Shown piece by piece: positions 1 through 8,333 of a DNA stretch of 64,000 bases (the stretch's first letter is position 1; the number at the start of each line of letters is the position of its first letter). A model generated the notes under the pieces. That model was not told where the DNA came from, did no database searches, and saw nothing but the letters and a program-made list of their open reading frames with translations. The stretch comes from VRUE01 sp963747765 (GTDB lineage: Bacteria; Actinomycetota; Thermoleophilia; Solirubrobacterales; 70-9): NCBI GenBank assembly GCA_963747765.1, contig CAVVGH010000012.1, positions 1-64,000 of the forward strand, given 5' to 3'. The position numbers were made by a program, and so were the translations under genes.

Positions 1-74
1 GGGGGTCAAACCCGCGATTGTCACCTCGGGGATCGAGATCCGGTTATGAGCGCGGGTTCATTGCGCTCGATGCT

Positions 75-851
75 TCAAGGCGCTGTGCCGACCAGTTGCT
101 CAGCAACGGCGACTCCTGGCGGGAGGAGAGTGACGGCGCGTGTCCCGGTGTCATAGTCAATCTGCCTGGCTTTATGCAGCGGCTTGAGCACTTCGCTCCT
201 GAAATTCGCAAGCCGGGGGTGCTCAAGCCACCGGAACAACTCGTGCTCTGACACCTCATCCGGCTCGGTCAACAGAAGAACCACGGTCTGCTGCTTCCAC
301 GTCATATCGGTTCGGAGGAGCCGCTTCTTATCGCCTTGCGTCCAGACCCAGGGGGTCTCACGCTCGATCAGCGCCTCGACGATCGCCGTGGCCTCGTCGA
401 CCGAGAGCGTATGCAGCATTCGCACCAACTCGGCGACAAGCCACTTCGCGGCGTAGAGCACGATCGTCGCATCCATGTGATTCGGATCGACCTCCGACCC
501 GGCGTGCCCGACCCCACGGTTGTTTCTGATGTCGTAGAGCCCGACCATCGTGCGCGGGATCAAGATCCGCGGGGAACGGCTGTTTGGAACATGCGCGTAC
601 TTCTGCTCCAACCCCCAACATGCCTGCGCAAAGCGCGCCGGCTTGGCCGCTCGCTCGGGGTAAACGCCTCCATCGAGCCAGCCGACGATGATCGTGAATA
701 TGGCCTCGCAGAGCTTCCCTCCGTTGAGCTCAGATGGCTCCCATCGATGCTCGCGGAAATTACTGACGATCTCGTTGAACGCCGCGAGCAGGTCGCCCCG
801 CAACGACGCCGGCAAGACAGAGAGCGCATCCTCCTGTGCTTGGGCTGTCAA
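75..851 (-). CDS. HEPN-like hypothetical protein
   Basis: A 258-residue protein that I cannot name. It is mostly helical. Residues 109-116 read RNNRGVGH, an Arg-Asn-x5-His pattern like the RX4-6H motif of HEPN ribonucleases, followed by a long amphipathic helix (about 125-150). The C-terminal half has a winged-helix feel (about 185-245). The start is TTG and overlaps the stop of the upstream gene (TTGA), so the two are translationally coupled. HEPN domains are common in toxin and phage-defence proteins; a role in defence here is inference from the motif and from the coupled partner. It could also be a non-catalytic helical protein. Confidence 0.6.
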   Translation of the reverse strand: MTAQAQEDALSVLPASLRGDLLAAFNEIVSNFREHRWEPSELNGGKLCEAIFTIIVGWLDGGVYPERAAKPARFAQACWGLEQKYAHVPNSRSPRILIPRTMVGLYDIRNNRGVGHAGSEVDPNHMDATIVLYAAKWLVAELVRMLHTLSVDEATAIVEALIERETPWVWTQGDKKRLLRTDMTWKQQTVVLLLTEPDEVSEHELFRWLEHPRLANFRSEVLKPLHKARQIDYDTGTRAVTLLPPGVAVAEQLVGTAP

Positions 852-1393
852 CTACTGCTCCCACTCACCATGCCCTGAACGTAGATAAGTCCCTCGTGGG
901 TGACCTTGTACGTCTTATTGGACTGGCGGCTGCTGCCGGACTTTCGTAATTGGAAGATCCGCTGCGGTTTCTTACGCATGTTGCTGCTCAACGCATCGGT
1001 GATGTTCGCAATCGGATGGCCGAGATTTTTGAGTTCGCTGTTCAGCGCGCGGGATTGCCACTGGTCTTGCCCTTTCACCGCTTGCACCCAGTAAGCGGCG
1101 ACCAGTGCCTTGTCCTCGTTCGTCTTGGGCTGTGCGGCCGCAAACAACTCCGCGAAGTGCTCGAACTCTGGGGCCTCTGCGACGATTTCCTCGTCGGCAA
1201 CCTCGCTACCGTCAGCGAGGATCTCGTCCGTACCTGCCCTCTCCCCACTAGTCTTCGAGTCAGGACGCGGCACCGCAGACGCTGCTCCGTAACGCTCTGC
1301 GGCCCAGCGAAGGACCCGCCTGCGAGCGTCTTCGTCAAGGCTCGATAGTGCGCTCGCCACCGAAGACATCGCTTCAATCTCTGGATCTTCCAT
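848..1393 (-). CDS. Hypothetical protein with C-terminal DNA-binding-like domain
   Basis: 181 residues. The N-terminal 75 residues are acidic and low in complexity, probably a flexible linker. The C-terminal part (about 90-175) contains a compact conserved-looking block beginning NEDKALVAAYWVQ and ending in KTYKVTHEGLIYV, which looks like a winged-helix fold with a basic strand (KKPQRIFQLRKSG). The start ATG has a good ribosome site, AAAGGAACTC. It is the first gene of a two-gene operon with the HEPN-like protein. The pairing suggests a sensor or antitoxin with its effector, but no function is established. Confidence 0.6.
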   Translation of the reverse strand: MEDPEIEAMSSVASALSSLDEDARRRVLRWAAERYGAASAVPRPDSKTSGERAGTDEILADGSEVADEEIVAEAPEFEHFAELFAAAQPKTNEDKALVAAYWVQAVKGQDQWQSRALNSELKNLGHPIANITDALSSNMRKKPQRIFQLRKSGSSRQSNKTYKVTHEGLIYVQGMVSGSSS

Positions 1394-1499
1394 GAGTTCC
1401 TTTCATTGGACATTGATCCAAAGAATAGCGCATGGCTTATGCGGCAAGGCTTTGGCCGACAAACCGGGGTATGAGCGGCAGTGGCCCGCCAAACCCTGG

Positions 1500-1985
1500 C
1501 GATCCCCCGCCCAGGTGCTTCAGCGAAGCCGCAGCCTGGCCCGGCGAGGATCAGGTTCGGGTCGCCGGTACCGATGCGCGCGGCGTTCCACCGCCACAGT
1601 CGATGCACCTCCGCCGCGATCTTGGCGTTGTCCCGCCCGGTGGCAGCAGCGCGGACGCGATCGATCACAGCGACTCACCGGGCAGCACGACATGGAGGTG
1701 GCGGCCCGCCAGGGCGCCGGGCTCCGCGGGCTCGGCGGCAGGGACCGACGCCGGATCGGGCACCTCGCCCGGCGGCGCAGCCGGAGGCGGAGCCTCGCGG
1801 CTGACGCGCGTCAGCCGAGGATCGTGACGGACACCGCGGCGCGCCAGGACGATCACCGTCGCCGTGTCGGCACACGCTCTGCCTCGGGTCACCCGGGTCA
1901 GCTCGTCCTCGACGATCAGGACCAGGGCCTCGCTCGTTCCCGCCCGTTTGACGCACTCCTCCTCTGAGCAGAAGGAGCCGCGCAT
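1500..1985 (-). pseudogene. Decayed LysM-domain protein
   Basis: From the ATG at 1985 the frame gives a hydrophobic N-terminal part, a proline/alanine linker and then HLHVVLPGESL, the start of a LysM peptidoglycan-binding repeat. The codon that should be Trp (GESLW) is TGA at 1665-1667. Beyond it the reading continues as SIASALLPPGG and then shifts frame to NAKIAAEVHRLWRWNA and RIGTGDP, the usual second half of the repeat. One nonsense change and one frameshift therefore break it. The left end is approximate. The intact ancestor was probably a small cell-wall-associated protein. Confidence 0.6.
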
Positions 1986-2125
1986 TCACACAGAGCTCGA
2001 TACCGGAGGCGGAGCTTGAGCGCCTCCCGCGACCGACTACCGATCGTGGAGGTACTTGATGCTGCCGTCACCCCAGCGGCCGCCCGCATGCACCTACGCA
2101 ATCAGCGACTCCCGTCCGTTCCCAG

Positions 2126-2392
2126 TCAGCGCTCGTATGCCCGGCCGCGAGGAAGAACACGGAGAACAGTGACCTGGCGGCCCGCCGGGTCCCGATCGAG
2201 GCGGACCCGCCACTCGCCGACGCGCAACCTGTACTCCGAGGAGCCGCTCAGTCTCCGTATGTCGCTGCGCGGGTCACCTACCGCGAGCGCGTCGATCGCC
2301 AGGATCACCCGACGCGCGACCTGCTTGTCGAGGCGGCGCAGGTCCCGCCGCGCCCGCGACGTGTAGGCCACCCGCCAGGCGGGATCGCTCAC
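2126..2392 (-). CDS. RelE/ParE-family toxin
   Basis: 88 residues with the hallmarks of the RelE/ParE superfamily: an N-terminal strand (WRVAYTSRARRDLRRL), a helical hairpin, then SSEYRLRVGEWRVRLDRD and a last strand (VTVLRVLPRGRAYER). Toxins of the RelE branch are mRNA interferases that act at the ribosome; ParE relatives inhibit gyrase. The Arg-rich C-terminal half favours the RelE branch. The ATG overlaps the stop of the upstream antitoxin gene by four bases, the usual coupling for this type of module. Confidence 0.85.
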   Translation of the reverse strand: MSDPAWRVAYTSRARRDLRRLDKQVARRVILAIDALAVGDPRSDIRRLSGSSEYRLRVGEWRVRLDRDPAGRQVTVLRVLPRGRAYER

Positions 2393-2637
2393 CCGGTCCC
2401 GAACTCGCGCCCGATCTCCTCGCTGGAGAGGAGCGTGCCGCCCGCCGCCATCTCCTTTCGGGCATCCCGCACGGCGGCCTCCTCCTCAGCCGAGATCTCC
2501 TCGTCCTCAGGGGGCGCTTCGTCGAGAAGGCGGATCATCGGGTCGCCCGGGCGTGCCTCGATCGCCTCGAGGGCAGCCGCGAGCTCCTCCTCGGGGAGCT
2601 CGTCCACGATCCGATGGAGCTTCTCGCGGGTCGTCAT
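2389..2637 (-). CDS. Antitoxin of the RelE-type module
   Basis: 82 residues, strongly acidic in the middle, with an N-terminal helix (REKLHRIVDELPEEELAAAL) of a type common in antitoxins that pair with RelE toxins, and a C-terminal acidic tail likely to wrap the toxin. It precedes the toxin with an ATGA overlap, the normal antitoxin-first order. It should neutralise the toxin and may repress the operon, but no clear HTH or ribbon-helix-helix is visible, so autoregulation is uncertain. Confidence 0.75.
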   Translation of the reverse strand: MTTREKLHRIVDELPEEELAAALEAIEARPGDPMIRLLDEAPPEDEEISAEEEAAVRDARKEMAAGGTLLSSEEIGREFGTG

Positions 2638-2714
2638 GGTAGATCCGATGGTAGCGCCAGGAGGCGGCCCGGCCGAGCAGGAAACGGCGAACGGTCAATC
2701 CCGGGCCGCAGTAG

Positions 2715-4172
2715 TTTTGGATCACGGCACAGCGGAAGACCCTCAGTGCGAAACAAGTCGATCTACTTCGGTGGGTCCGCGACGGCTGTCCGAAGGGCGT
2801 CTACGGCGACGACCATCACCGCATCTCGGCCGCGGCCCTGCGGCGACGGGGCTTCCTTTCGATCTCGGGTCGCGGGTCGAGCTGGCATGCGGACCTGACG
2901 AAATCCGGACGGGATTACCTGGGCCGCGTGGAAGGGCACGATCCTCCTGCCCCACGACAGGCCAACGTGTCGGTCACCCAGGAACTGGTCGACGACGTGA
3001 TCGCCAGCGGCGGGACGCTGGTCGTGCCGTCAAAGAGTTGGCGGGACCCGGACTCTGTCGACTACAGGCGGCGGGCCAGGCTCGCCGAAAACCTCGGGAA
3101 GCTCCCGACGGGAAAGCTGTTCGCGATCAGGAACCTTCCCGACGGCAATCTCGAGATCGAACTGGTCGCCGGTCCCACGACGCCGGGCGGTGGGAAACCG
3201 AAACCGATCGACGTGCCGGAGCGAATCTCCCGCCACCACCCCGCCGCGAAAGCCTTCCGAGATGAAACGAACCGCCACGAGGTCTCCAGGGAGCTGGCGC
3301 AGAGGGCGACCCGTATCGTCCATGCCCTCTCGCGCGAGGCGACGGCGCGCGGCTGGAAGGTCCGGTCAGCGGGCCGTAGCCCGGATGCATATGGACGGGA
3401 GAGCTGGACGCCGAGCAAGGATGGGCACCTCGTCATCGAGACCGAGGACGAACGGTTCTGGTTTCGCCTCCGCGAGGGCGGGGTCCGCCTGCGTCGTCCC
3501 TGGGAGGCGGAGGTCGAGCGCTACCGCGATGCCGACCCCGACAGCTACTCATGGCGGGACCGCGAGATTCCCCGAGGACCCTACGACGCGAACGCCGACG
3601 GCAAACTCGATCTGGTGCTCTTCTGCGGGAAGCGTTACGCGTACGGCGACCGTCAATCGCGCTGGGGCGACCGCCAGCGCTGGAGCCTCGAGGATCGACT
3701 CACGGATGTCGTGCTGGAGATCGAAATCCGCGCCGCCGAAGCAACGCTCCGCGAGGAGGAAGAGCGTGAAGCGGCGGCCGAAGCAAAGCAACGTGCCGAG
3801 GAGGAGGCCGAACGACGCCAGGTCGACTTCAAGGTCCACCTCAAAGAGGCCTGGCGGGGCCTCTTCGAGGCCCGAAGAGCGAAGGAGCTCAGGTCACAGG
3901 CGTCGGCCTGGTCGGAGGCCAGGACGCTCGGCGCCTACTGCGATGCGGTCGAGGCTACGCACGGCGACGACCCCGAGGCTCGTCGTTGGTTGGAGTGGGC
4001 GCGTGGCTTCATCGAGGAGCTCGACCCACTCGACAAGCCTCCGTCGTTGCCGGAGATAACCGAGGCGCCCGAAGACGAGCTCCAGCAATACATGCCCAAA
4101 GGCTGGAGCGTGCAAGGACCTGAGCATCCGGACCCTCGGAAGATCCGCGGAACTTTCGGCGCCAGGAGGTAG
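2715..4172 (+). pseudogene. Winged-helix hypothetical protein lacking a start codon
   Basis: The frame is open from just after a TAG at 2712-2714 to 4172. It reads sensible protein from the beginning (TLSAKQVDLLRWVRDG, then DDHHRISAAALRRRGFLSI), a winged-helix domain ending near 2925, but no ATG, GTG or TTG occurs before the GTG at 2928. Starting at 2928 would give 414 residues and cut off the DNA-binding domain. The rest has a mixed region, an aspartate-rich segment, and a charged coiled coil (EEEEREAAAEAKQRAEEEAE) near 3750-3830. Either the original start was lost or an unusual start is used. Similar proteins are common in actinobacteria without assigned function. It may be silent. Confidence 0.55.
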
Positions 4173-4200
4173 GCACCGCAGATAGCTCGGGACCAATTGA

Positions 4201-4494
4201 CTCTCGTCGCTCAAATCGCGCAGGATCTCGGCATGGCGTCGAATCTCGCGCCGCCTGGACGGCGCGTACCATGAGGATCTCCCCTCCCCGCGCACCACCG
4301 AGCCCGTCATCGTTTTGCAAATTGATGAGCAACGCATCCGTGTCGATACCGACCAAGGCTCCACGGGCGGAGTCGACGACGTCGACCAATTTGTCGGATG
4401 GTTCGCCGACTGGTGGTTGCGGCGAGGCAGTCGCCTGACTGCAGAGCACCAGGCGCAGGAATCGTCATGCGCTGACGAGAATCAGCCTGACTGA
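4201..4494 (+). other. Open frame without clear start, possible gene remnant
   Basis: Between the winged-helix gene and the hairpin at 4502 a plus-strand frame is open for 97 codons. Its second half reads VLQIDEQRIRVDTDQ and FVGWFADWWLRRG, which looks like real protein. The only start-like codon is TTG at 4315, which would give 59 residues. It may be the tail of a broken gene. Nothing else is visible in 4173-4500. Confidence 0.25.
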
Positions 4495-4501
4495 GCAAGG
4501 A

Positions 4502-4540
4502 CTGAGGTCGCGGGTTGGACCCTCAAACCCGCGACCTCAG
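4502..4540. repeat. Perfect 15-bp inverted repeat hairpin
   Basis: CTGAGGTCGCGGGTT at 4502-4516 is followed after a 9-nt loop by its exact complement at 4526-4540. No T-run follows on either strand, so it is not a classical terminator. The arm contains GAGGTCGCGGGTT, which is also the T-stem region of the tRNA-Asp fragment 160 bp further on, so the hairpin probably derives from duplicated tRNA or attachment-site sequence. Confidence 0.8.
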
Positions 4541-4679
4541 CCGAGGTATCGATTTGCAGGCATTTCTCAGAGGCGAACCCAGGGCTCTTAACGGTGCGGC
4601 TCTTGCGAACGCCGGAGATGCCAAGTGCAAAACACGACTATCTGCAGGGGAAACTCGCCTTGACCCTGACAATGGATAC

Positions 4680-4724
4680 GGGAGCGACGGGACTCGAACC
4701 CGCGACCTCCGGCGTGACAGGCGC
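4680..4724 (-). repeat. tRNA-Asp 3'-end fragment, left copy (att-like)
   Basis: Read on the minus strand the 45 bases contain an anticodon loop CTGTCAC (anticodon GUC, Asp), a variable region, a T-arm with GGTTCGAGTCCC and the 3' acceptor strand. The 5' half of a tRNA is absent: the bases before the loop cannot form the anticodon stem (two of five pairs). The same 45 bases occur identically and in the same orientation at 45393-45437. Integrases often recombine at tRNA 3' ends, so this is a likely attachment-site remnant. Confidence 0.75.
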
Positions 4725-4755
4725 TCGGGCGTGATCTCATGGCAGCCACGAAAAG

Positions 4756-6305
4756 GTAACCGTTCAGTCGCCGGCCACGGGTAGGCATGATCGCGACGAC
4801 GATCGGCAGGGAGCCGTTGATCAGGCAAGCAGCGGAGCGGGGTCGCCGCGAACCCGCGCTCCAAGCACGTCGGCGAGGTAGGCGAAAAGCGAGCGGCCCT
4901 GCAGCCGGCAGGTGACCGAAGCGGAGAGCAGCCGCTGGGTCGTGGTCTCGCCACGCTCGGATTGACTGCCGAGCGAGAGCTTGCGGTGGATCACCGGCCC
5001 GCGCAGGGCGCGCTCGGCCCGGTTGTTGGTCGGCTCCACGCCCTCCACCTCGACGAAGGTCCAAAGCGCCGGCCAGATCTTCAGCAGGTTCTTGGAGAAG
5101 CCCCAGGTGAGCTTGTTGCGCCGGCCCTTGGAGCCGCGCAGGAGGAGTGCTTTCAGCTCGCGTTTGAGCGGCGCGACCTCGCGCTTCAGGCGGCGGCGGT
5201 CGCCGTGCTCTCGAAACTCATCCCAGGCCGAGAACAGGCGGCGAGCGACCTCGAGGCCCCGCTCGCCGAATTCCTTCTGGGCGGCGAGCCCCTCGGAGTG
5301 GGCGGTCAGGTCTCTGATCAGGTGCGACCAGCAGGCCTGGCGCCTCTCAGGATCGAAGCCGCGGTAGGCCCACCAGCGATCGGAGCCGACGATGCCGGAG
5401 AAGTCCTCGCCCAGGAGGGCCGCCACCTCTCGCTCGTGGCGGTCGGGGGCGATGCGAAAGACGGCGGCGCGGGAGGCGACGGCGCCCCACAGGGTGCGCC
5501 CCTCGCCGCGCAGCTTCCAACCTGTCTCATCGACGTTGAGAGCCGGCGCAGAGCGGATGCGGGCGAGCAGGTCCTCGTAGGGCTCTTCCAGCGCCTCGCC
5601 CGCTCGGCCGAGGATCGCGTCGACCGTGCCGCTCGCCAGCCTCGCGCCGAACAGCTCGACCATCAGCTCGACCGTGTCGCGGCGCGAGACGCGGTTGCGG
5701 ATCGCGAGCGTCGCCACGGCGGCTTCCATGCGCGGGCCGAAGGCGCCGGCGGGAACATCCGCCGGCAGCACGGCGCGGGTCGCCTTGCCGCAGTCGGGGC
5801 AGAGGCGGCGGTGCAGGTGGTGCTCGGTGACCTCCACCGAGATCTCGGGCAGCTCGGTGACCTGGTGGCGGGCGGGCTCGCCGACCTCCTCGTCCGCCCC
5901 GGCGAAGCAGCGCCCGCAGCCGCAGCGCGCCGGCCAGTGGTCCACCACCCTGTCGACCGCCTCGGCCGGCAGCAGCTTCCTGCCCTTGCCTCGGTGGCCG
6001 GGCTGGGCGCCCTGGGAGCGCCCGGAGGGGTCGGGTCGCCTGCGCTCGGGCGCTCCCGGCGGGTCCTGGCTCGGCGGGGTCGAGGAGTTGCGCGAGTTGC
6101 GGTTCAGGCGGCGCTGCAGCTCGGCGATCTGCTCGCCCTGCTTTTTGACCTGCTTGGTCAGCTGCTGGATCTGCTCGTCCATCCGCAGCAAGACGGCGAC
6201 CACCGCCTCGCGACCGGCGTCGTAGATCGCCTCGGCCTCCTCGCGCTCCACGCTGAAGAGTTCGCCGGCCGGCGGTTATGTCCCCCTGCCCGACTGAACG
6301 CTTAC
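4756..6305 (-). mobile_element. IS66-family insertion sequence
   Basis: A 1550-bp element with terminal inverted repeats GTAACCGTTCAGTCG (4756-4770) and, reading inward from the right end, GTAAGCGTTCAGTCG (6291-6305), 14 of 15 identical and starting GTAA as IS66 ends do. It is flanked by an exact 8-bp direct repeat, ACGAAAAG, at 4748-4755 and 6306-6313, the target duplication expected for IS66. It carries only the large transposase and lacks the tnpA/tnpB accessory genes. It sits inside a segment that is otherwise colinear with 45438-45612. Confidence 0.92.
4821..6251 (-). CDS. IS66-family transposase (TnpC type)
   Basis: 476 residues, full length for the family. Order: N-terminal leucine-zipper-like coiled coil (about 5-50, EQIQQLTKQVKKQGEQIAEL), a proline/arginine linker, a zinc finger (LCPDCGKATRAV with an upstream CGCGRCF), then the DDE transposase core with NVDETGW, GSDRWWAYRGF and the acidic NNRAERALR region. 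It catalyses cut-and-paste of its own element. The gene fills the element from near its right end, is uninterrupted and is flanked by intact ends, so it may be active. The coupling proteins TnpA and TnpB are missing, as in some IS66 subgroups. Confidence 0.93.
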   Translation of the reverse strand: MEREEAEAIYDAGREAVVAVLLRMDEQIQQLTKQVKKQGEQIAELQRRLNRNSRNSSTPPSQDPPGAPERRRPDPSGRSQGAQPGHRGKGRKLLPAEAVDRVVDHWPARCGCGRCFAGADEEVGEPARHQVTELPEISVEVTEHHLHRRLCPDCGKATRAVLPADVPAGAFGPRMEAAVATLAIRNRVSRRDTVELMVELFGARLASGTVDAILGRAGEALEEPYEDLLARIRSAPALNVDETGWKLRGEGRTLWGAVASRAAVFRIAPDRHEREVAALLGEDFSGIVGSDRWWAYRGFDPERRQACWSHLIRDLTAHSEGLAAQKEFGERGLEVARRLFSAWDEFREHGDRRRLKREVAPLKRELKALLLRGSKGRRNKLTWGFSKNLLKIWPALWTFVEVEGVEPTNNRAERALRGPVIHRKLSLGSQSERGETTTQRLLSASVTCRLQGRSLFAYLADVLGARVRGDPAPLLA

Positions 6306-6313
6306 ACGAAAAG

Positions 6314-6470
6314 GCGATTTTGCAGGGACTTCTCCGCACGTCCAAGCGGGATCTTGCCTGAAATCTGCGCCGATGTGCGTCTACATGTCGTCGTTTCGGG
6401 CACTCTGTGCGAGAAGTGCCTCAACGGGCGAGGCCCGGTTAGTCGGCCGGTTGGACTTCAGCTGGGCGGC
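6314..6470 (-). other. Remnant segment homologous to 45438-45612
   Basis: With the IS66 removed, the sequence from the tRNA-Asp fragment through here matches the segment right of the second fragment (for example TTTCGGGCACTC, GTGCCTCAACG and CGAGGCCCGGTT are shared). On the minus strand the homologous reading is NRASPVEALLAQSARNDDM with an in-frame stop, against NRASLVEALAARSARNGDT in the other copy. This may be the tail of an integrase-like gene abutting its attachment site; the identity of that gene is inference. 6471-6543 holds nothing recognisable. Confidence 0.5.
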
Positions 6471-6543
6471 CGCCAGATCGCGCCAACTCCGCGTGCGACC
6501 ACAACCGCCCGGCATCAACCCGGCACCACACCATTCACAGGGC

Positions 6544-6789
6544 TCAGCCCCCGCGGTGCTGCAGGAGCGCGCCCTGCTCGGCGAGCGGGCCGATCTCCAG
6601 GCCGCTCATCGCCTCGCCGAGCCCGAGCGAGGCGGCGGTGACCCGCTCGGGGTCCTCGAAGTGCGTGGTCGCCTCGACGATCGCCTTGGCGCGCCGCGCC
6701 GGATCGTCGGATTTGACGATCCCCGAGCCGACGAAGTTGCCCTCGGCGCCGAGCTGCATCATCAGTGCCGCGTCGGCCGGCGTCGCGAT
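6544..6789 (-). pseudogene. pdxS: pdxS 3' fragment
   Basis: The minus-strand frame reads GIATPADAALMMQLGAEG, VGSGIVKSDDPARRAKAIVEA and GEAMSGLEI, matching the C-terminal third of PdxS, the synthase subunit that makes pyridoxal 5'-phosphate from ribose 5-phosphate, glyceraldehyde 3-phosphate and ammonia. All upstream sequence, including the catalytic lysines, is missing: the match stops exactly at the inverted-repeat end of the neighbouring insertion sequence at 6790. No 5' half is found beyond that element, so this is a dead fragment. Confidence 0.85.
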
Positions 6790-8167
6790 CCCTGTGGGGT
6801 GCGTAAACCCGAACGGGATCCCCAAGGAAGCCTCGGGCCGGCCTAGGGTCAGCCGCCCCGTCATCGACCCGAAGAGAGCCGCCGTTGATCACGTCGTTCC
6901 TCTACCTCGCGCTGCGCAGGCTGATCGAGCTGGTGGCGCTCCGTCCGCGCTCCGCCGAATACAAGGAGCTGGAGATCGTCGTGCTCCGCCACGAGATCGC
7001 GATCCTGCGGCGTCAGGTCGCGAGGCTGGCCCTCAGGCTGGCCGATCGTGCCTTCCTGGCTGCGGCCAGCCGCCTGCTACCGGGGTGGCGCTGGTCCTCG
7101 TTTTTCGTCACTCCCGAGACCCTGCTCAGTTGGCATCGTTGGCTGGTCTTCCGCCACTGGAGCGATCCGAGCCGCATGCCGGGCCGTCCGAAAATCGGTG
7201 CTGAGATCCGCGCGCTCGTCCTGCGGCTGGCGCGCGAGGAACCCGCGCTGGGGCTACCGGCGGATCGTGGGCGAGCTCGCCGGCCTCCGCGTGGAACTCT
7301 CGCCGACCAGTGTCCGCAAGATCCTGATAGAGGCAGGCCTCGGCCCGGTTGGGACGCGTGGCGGCCTCTCCTGGCGTGACTTCATCCGCCATCAGGCGAA
7401 GGGCATGATCGCCTGTGACTTCTTCACGGTCGACACGATCTCCCTACGGCGCATCTTCGTGCTCTTCTTCATCGAGATCTCCACCCGTCGGGTCCACCTC
7501 ACCGGCATGACCGGGAACCCCGACGGAGCTTGGGTCGCCCAGCAAGCGTGAAACCTCGCCTGGGAACTCTCGGATCGTGAGATCTCGCCGCGCTTCCTGA
7601 TCCGCGACAACGACGCCAAGTTCGGTGGCGCGTTCGACGAGGTCTTCAGGGCCGAGGGCGTCGAGGTCATCCGCACCCCGGTCGAGACACCGAAGGCCAA
7701 CGCGATCGCCGAGCGCTTCGTCGGCACCGTGCGCAGAGAGTGCCTCGACTGGACCTTGATCGCCAACCGGCGACATCTCGAACGGGTTCTCCGGACCTTT
7801 GCCGACCACTACAACGGGCATCGACTCACCGGGCACTGAGCCTGGCGGCGCCGGACCGGGCGCAGGTCACACCGATGCCCCAGAGGCTCTCGGTCCCCGC
7901 GGTGAACAGACGCGATCGGCTCGGCGGATTGATTCACGAGTACCGCGCCACGGCCTGATCGGATCGGGCTCGGGCCAGTCGCCTCTTGCGCACCCTCGGT
8001 GAAAATGGAGCCTCGCGTTGTACCGTGGAACTCAGTCGCCAATGAATCGGCGCTGCAGATCAGGCCATCGTGACCACCGACCCGCCGTCCCACCAAGTCC
8101 GAGGACACCGTTTGGCCGGATACGAGCCCGTCTTAGCCGCATGATCGAGTTTGCGAACCCCACAGGG
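6790..8167 (+). mobile_element. Degenerate insertion sequence (integrase-core type)
   Basis: The left end CCCTGTGGGGTGCGTAAAC (from 6790) and the inverted right end CCCTGTGGGGTTCGCAAAC (ending 8167) match at 17 of 19 positions, bounding a 1378-bp element that contains the broken transposase at 6885-7958. No matching target duplication is visible (left flank GCGAT, right flank CGCAG), and the pdxS sequence on the left does not continue on the right, so a deletion or rearrangement followed insertion. 7959-8167 holds no gene, only the right end. Confidence 0.7.
6885..7958 (+). pseudogene. Broken integrase-core transposase
   Basis: Starts intact (ITSFLYLALRRLIELV, then a basic region). The frame shifts near 7240 to RWGYRRIVGELAGL and VRKILIEAGLGP, meets an in-frame TGA at 7549-7551, and shifts again near 7820 before ending at 7958. 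The catalytic residues of an rve-type DDE core can be read across the breaks: Asp in CDFFTVDT, Asp in IRDNDAKFGG, Glu in ANAIAERFVG. At least three lesions make it non-functional. It belongs to the IS3-like group of integrase-core transposases; the exact family is uncertain. Confidence 0.85.
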
Positions 8168-8333
8168 CGCAGAGGATCTTGCCGTCCACTGCGTGAAGAC
8201 GGGTGTGGAGTCTTTTTGCGTTGAGTTCATCGAACCGTCCCCTTCTGGTGACTTCCGAGTTCATCGTTGTTCCCGGCCGGGGGAAGGCATCGTTTGTCCG
8301 CCACATCCGACGGTGCGGGAAGTCACGGACGCG
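8168..8333. other. Intergenic, nothing recognised
   Basis: Spacer between the degenerate insertion sequence and the 3' end of the mycofactocin operon. No terminator hairpin or coding frame that I trust was seen. Confidence 0.4.

Noticed and set aside
1432..1967. Plus-strand genes opposite the LysM remnant
   Set aside because: Arg/Ala/Pro-rich shadows; the minus strand gives recognisable LysM sequence.
4680..4724. Complete tRNA-Asp gene
   Set aside because: The sequence before the anticodon loop cannot form the anticodon stem, and no matching acceptor 5' strand is present, here or at 45393.
4962..6641. Long plus-strand frame opposite the IS66 transposase
   Set aside because: It is the GC-rich antisense shadow of the transposase, with no recognisable motifs. 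The same applies to long opposite-strand frames at 9691-11265, 13102-14706, 15323-17092, 18819-20120 and 39431-41206.
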